Assembly: GCA_023053545.1 (NCBI GenBank)
Contig: JAKZAN010000004.1
Span: 6,448,001-6,512,000 of the forward strand
Reading direction: 5' to 3'
Length of the DNA stretch: 64,000 bases
Source of the DNA: Lepidurus packardi
Lineage: Eukaryota; Arthropoda; Branchiopoda; Notostraca; Triopsidae
Shown here: positions 60,261 through 64,000 of the stretch, in pieces
Numbering within the stretch: the first letter of the stretch is position 1
Layout of the letters: each line of letters begins with the position of its first letter
The notes under the pieces: model-generated
Database searches by the model: none
What the model was told of the DNA's origin: nothing
What the model saw: the letters and a program-made list of their open reading frames with translations, nothing else
Program-made: the position numbers and the translations under genes

Positions 60261-62014
60261 TTTTTAACTTAGACTTTCCCCCCACCAAAGGACTTTCTTA
60301 CGAGGGAGAGGGAGACAAATATTCGTTCATTTTGCCCTCGCTTCTGACAGTTTACAGCCAATTTTTTTTTCACAACAGAAAAAAAAAGTTTCGAAGAAGA
60401 AAAGTGCTGAAATTTTCCGAAATTTCTGAAAAGTTGAACGTTTTTGTTGTGTGAAAAATTCCAACACGGATTAACTTGGAAGCTTATTCCTTTATGTGAA
60501 TAACCAACCGACAATGTGCGATCGTTTTATCAATCGCAGTGCACTTCCCTTGGATTAATTCTCGAAAACCCGAAACGGGGGTGACCAATACGGTGCCGAA
60601 AGGATTTTTGGAATAATTGTTGCTCTACTGCCATTGAAAAAGTGCCGCGTTTTTGCCTGTGATCCTGGCTTACTCATGTGTGGAAGGGGATCGCACACGA
60701 GTTGAAAGAGAGAGACGCAGTTGAGATACAAGGTGGGGACAATTTATTCTGTCGCTGAAAATTTGGGAAGGGGGTATAAGCTCCCGAGCCCAAAACCTAC
60801 GGACATGACGCTCCCTTTGCGTCGTTATAGGAACTTTTAAAGGTTTTTTTAGCTCGCGCCGCGCTCGAGTGTACCGTTTTTGCCGTTTACCTTTAGCTTT
60901 TTCGTTCCCTCAAACCCCCAGCACTACACCAGACAAACGCGCCAGCTGCCCCAAAAGGATCTAAGATAGGGGGCCAAGCTCGGGCTAGGAAAAACGCACG
61001 TTAAACATCGTTCGCAACGTTCACAACAACCTCAAAAATCCTAATAAAAGTCAAAAAAGCTTTTCCTCTCGCCTCGATAGTCTATGAGACTGTGTGTGTA
61101 TGTGTTCGGATAGGAAGAAGAAACTTCTTTGTTGTCTATTTTTTAGATGTGGTTACAAGTTTAGCCTCGGGAAACCTCGGTATACTTGTATACTTTGGGG
61201 GAAGCAAACCACGTAACTTCGAGTTTTCATGTTCTTTTCACTGGAAAATACGAGAGAGAACCCAATACGATTGTTGCAGGGAATGTTGCACTGATTAGAA
61301 TCAATCACCACTATTATCATGCGTTTAGGACCATAGGGTGTATATTATGAGCAGTGGATAAGATCTTCGGGGAAAGGGAGCTACTTTAAAAGGGGGGAAA
61401 TGGGAGGGAAGCTTAGAAGAGGAAAAGTTTAGAATGAAAAAGGGGGAGGGTAGAAGGAGAAGAGGACAGAGGGGGTCAAAATCTTTTGACAAAAGAGATA
61501 GAAGGAAAAGGGGGTATGGAAAAGAGGAAAAGGAGGGGGGAAGGAAGATAAGAACAAGAAGCGAGGAAGGAGAGGGAAGTAGTATAGTAAGCTGTTGTAG
61601 TAAGTAATAGAGATCACATCACATGATAGCGAAAGAAACGTCCTCAAGTTCTGGGGTATATACACATATGGCCCAACCCAAAAATCCTCACACATGGCAT
61701 GATCCGAATAGCAGACGCTCTCTCTCTAGAAGAACGAAAAGAAATGAAACCCTTTTCATTGACCTCTTACTAACTTAGCTTATAGAGCTTGTCGTTAATA
61801 CAAACGGGGAGGAGAAGACCAAAAAAAGGCGGGAAAAAGGGGAGCGAGACGCTTCATTACACTAATTGCTTTCACAGATGTGTGTTGGGGAACTTGTGTA
61901 ACTCTATTTGACTCCTAAATACTTTTCGACTTTCGACAAGTAACACGTTGCAAGAGCCTTGTTTCTCTCCCCCCGAAAGCTCCTTTTCCATACTCTACTT
62001 ACTCATCTGATGTA

Positions 62015-62610
62015 CAGTAGATGTCTATTGTGATCACTGGTTATTAGAATCAGACGCTTTATGGAATCAAATTTTATGATAGATTCAAAGGAGTGATTCA
62101 AAACAGCAAAATTCATAGCATTTTAATCGGTTATTAGAATCACACTATCGGATACTAGAATCAAGTTTAAGAGAATTTTCACGTGTACTGTAACGAAACT
62201 ACACTAGTGATAGGTACATGGACTTATGCATATTGACGAATGGCATTACTTTTACGTCGCTTTGAACAATCCTGTCATTTCCAGCCTACCACTACGCTTA
62301 GGGAGAAATCCCTTTTAAACTCCTCAGTCAATTCAATGAGCAGGTTTTTCAATTGAATTATCAGTCCCTTTAATTGAATGGGAAAATGAGAAGGAATATC
62401 GTGATGAGTGAATCTAGAAAAAAGAAACGTGTGAAAAAGTGTCGAAAAGTAGACTATGCCTTGTTTCTTTGGTTTACACAAGCCAGTTGATTTCAAGCGC
62501 CGAATAATCGTAACATTCTATTGCATATTTCCTGTGCGGTTATTAGAATCTCCCCTTGGTATAATCACTACTCACTTGACAAATTTGATCCTTATAAGCG
62601 GCATCTAGTG
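62015..62610. mobile_element. Pogo-type TIR element, copy C
   Basis: Left end CAGTAGATGTCTATTGTGAT, right end AAGCGGCATCTAGTG, with TA on both sides (62013-62014, 62611-62612). It is 596 bases. The plus frame 62410-62490 encodes ESRKKKRVKKCRKVDYALFL followed by WFTQAS and a stop: a clear relic of the CENP-B/Tigger DNA-binding region. Same family as copies A and B. Confidence 0.8.
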
Positions 62611-62670
62611 TAGGTTTCAATGTTTTGTTTCTCGTTTTAAACTAATTTTTCTATGGGTTTTTATTTATAG

Positions 62671-63003
62671 GTATCACCTGGAAAACGGATCCTTGGACTA
62701 TCATGGCAACGATGTTGTACCTAGTTTACATTTGACGAAAAAACAGTAGTTCTCTTTTTGTGTTTACAACCCAAAAGAAAAAAAAGAAGCAGCCAAAAAA
62801 ACTGCTTCATTCCCTTCATTTGAAGGATTCCAATCACTTACAAGAAGCAAAAAGCAAGTAAGAAAAGAAGAAAAATTTCAGAGTGTGTGGATCGGATGGT
62901 GTTAACTAAGCTGAGGTGAAGTTGTCGACAGCAACTTTTGGTGAAAACTTCCTTCACCAAACCCCCCCAGCGGATGTGTGACATGCCTATCCCGCCCTAC
63001 TAA
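62671..63003 (+). other. Probable 5' UTR part of the edge gene's exon
   Basis: A good 3' splice site (TTTTTATTTATAG) ends at 62670. Frames from there close within about 30 codons, and a TAA at 63001-63003 directly precedes the ATG at 63004 in frame. This stretch is therefore best read as the non-coding start of the exon holding the edge gene, with an upstream first exon not located. Confidence 0.35.
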
Positions 63004-64000
63004 ATGGCCCAGCATGGGCAAACTCAGTCTGGCCCAAGTCCGTCCCGCCTCCTCACGACGACGACGACCACCACCACCACGTCCCTTACCGAGATCGCCG
63101 CCACCGCTACCGGCGTCGGCAGTCATGGCAGTAATTGCAATAGCAGAACGCTACTCCTTACGGCCGCCAATGCGGCCAATGCAGCAGGAGCCACAGACTC
63201 GGGAACGGGCTTGGGACCGGCACCCCCTCCACGACCTCCGACCTCTTCAACGAGAGTCACCGGACGAGGAATACCCGCCAACCACCATTTCAACCTTACC
63301 GCGCCACGCATCCCGGCAAGGCCTCCCGGCCAAGCCCGTGCCACCCACCCCAACCCCTTACTACTGCCTCTTCCCCCACGCGCTTCGGTCCGCTTATCGT
63401 CCGAGTCGAGCTTACCCGTGGTGGCCACCAGTGACTTCGTCAGCAGCGGCAGCCCTTCCTCCGCTTGCCAGCGACAGTCACCTTTGCCGCGTGCCCAGTC
63501 GACTCCGCTTACTTTCCCTTCCCGGTCCCCGTCGACGGTCCCGGGTAGTAGTAGTAGCAGCGCCGCCTCCACCCTCCACCATCTGCACCTCCATAGCCAC
63601 ATCCTCCACACGCACACGGCGGCCCCGCCCGCTCAAGTCACCGAGCTTATATCGTTGACGCAACCTCGACCCGATGGCGAGCGCGCGCGGAATGAGTACA
63701 TCGACACGCCGCTTAAAGGCGGCTTAAACAGTGGCGGCGGAGGTCCGGTCGCCCATAAGCCCGCCACCGTTTCGGTGGATCGGAGCCGACTTGCTAGTCA
63801 TTCGTTGCATGCCCATACCCACGTCCACGTGAGTGGTGCGCCCCACGCCCATCTGGCGCTCGTATCGACTTCCACCACCGGTAGTAACAATAATAACAGT
63901 AGTACTAGTAGCGGCCTAACGACCCCCGCGCTCAACCACCCCAAGCGCCTGGCGACCGCGTCCCCGGCCCTCAAACGGTCGCTCAGTACGCGACGATCAG
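63004..64000 (+). CDS. Unidentified low-complexity protein, 5' part; runs off the window
   Basis: An ATG at 63004 (preceded by an in-frame TAA; G at +4) opens a frame with no stop for 332 codons up to the window end. Codon third positions are strongly C/G, unlike all other genes here, and the other frames in the block are shorter. The product is Ser/Thr/Pro/Ala/His-rich: a run of nine Thr, a run of five Ser, a His-rich patch (HHLHLHSHILHTHT), another (SLHAHTHVHV), an Asn run and a basic end (KRSLSTRR). No membrane segment, signal peptide or domain is seen. Such leaders are typical of large regulatory, cytoskeletal or signalling proteins whose domain lies downstream. No family is named. A donor site inside the block cannot be excluded. 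Confidence 0.65.
   Translation, partial: MAQHGQTQSGPSPSRLLTTTTTTTTTSLTEIAATATGVGSHGSNCNSRTLLLTAANAANAAGATDSGTGLGPAPPPRPPTSSTRVTGRGIPANHHFNLTAPRIPARPPGQARATHPNPLLLPLPPRASVRLSSESSLPVVATSDFVSSGSPSSACQRQSPLPRAQSTPLTFPSRSPSTVPGSSSSSAASTLHHLHLHSHILHTHTAAPPAQVTELISLTQPRPDGERARNEYIDTPLKGGLNSGGGGPVAHKPATVSVDRSRLASHSLHAHTHVHVSGAPHAHLALVSTSTTGSNNNNSSTSSGLTTPALNHPKRLATASPALKRSLSTRRS

Larger units (their letters stand above)
56773..62014. other. Gene-poor region before the edge gene
   Basis: 5.2 kb without supported exons. It includes short tandem repeats at 58262-58345 and 58744-58921, CT-rich and purine-rich stretches (for example 61380-61560), and a GC-richer block at about 59340-60260 that could hold a promoter. 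Confidence 0.5.

Noticed and set aside
60362-60459. Imperfect inverted repeat around TTTTTCACAACAG
   Set aside because: Mostly A/T homopolymer pairing with mismatches; no flanking duplication or second copy.
63123-63617. Minus-strand frame of 164 codons
   Set aside because: Antisense shadow in a GC-rich block; Gly/Trp/Arg-rich composition typical of such shadows.
62978-63658. Plus-strand Pro/Arg-rich frame of 226 codons
   Set aside because: It overlaps the 63004 frame, which is longer, has strong C/G third positions and stays open to the window end.
1-64000. CRISPR arrays, bacterial operons, rRNA genes
   Set aside because: None seen; gene structure is clearly eukaryotic with GT-AG introns throughout.

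Overview
The window reads as nuclear DNA of an arthropod, most likely a branchiopod crustacean such as a cladoceran (Daphnia-like). The reasons are compact intron-rich genes with mostly 55-150 base introns, a gustatory receptor carrying the arthropod C-terminal signature, an arthropod-type GABA-B receptor 2, and TTAGG motifs inside a repeat. The species call is inference. Exon structures were built by eye from splice sites and reading frame. For every complete gene the exon lengths sum to a multiple of three with no internal stop.

Layout, left to right. A tRNA-derived fragment lies at the left edge, followed by 2.8 kb with nothing recognisable. YIPF6 (minus, 2929-3909) sits head to head with NADH-cytochrome b5 reductase (plus, 4176-5366). 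EDEM2 (minus, 5650-7629), a secreted CAP-domain protein (minus, 8287-9346) and STIM (minus, 9724-14127) follow. A 3.6 kb divergent spacer with a foldback repeat leads to a CD36/SCARB-type scavenger receptor (plus, 17711-22858) with a transposon remnant in one intron. Then come a complete gustatory receptor (minus, 23521-24955) and GABA-B receptor subunit 2 (minus, 25652-31886).

From 33.3 to 38.8 kb there is a tandem array of four paralogous two-exon genes for small secreted Thr- and Pro-rich proteins of no family I recognise. The translation factor eIF5B (plus, 39806-50682) follows. One of its introns holds a Tigger/pogo-like transposon, and another intron is 5.15 kb long and holds a second pogo-type element. 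The next 12 kb are gene-poor, with tandem duplications, a transposon with another repeat nested inside it, and a third copy of the pogo-type element. At the right edge a GC-rich frame opens at 63004 and runs off the window without a stop: the start of an unidentified low-complexity protein.

Functionally, YIPF6 (Golgi/ER trafficking), EDEM2 (ER glycoprotein quality control) and STIM (ER calcium sensing) are secretory-pathway housekeeping genes. The scavenger receptor, gustatory receptor and GABA-B receptor are surface receptors. I see no operon-like coupling; the neighbourhoods look incidental except for the shared promoter of YIPF6 and the reductase. The most novel material is the four-gene secreted family, the edge gene at 63004, and several families of small TIR transposons.
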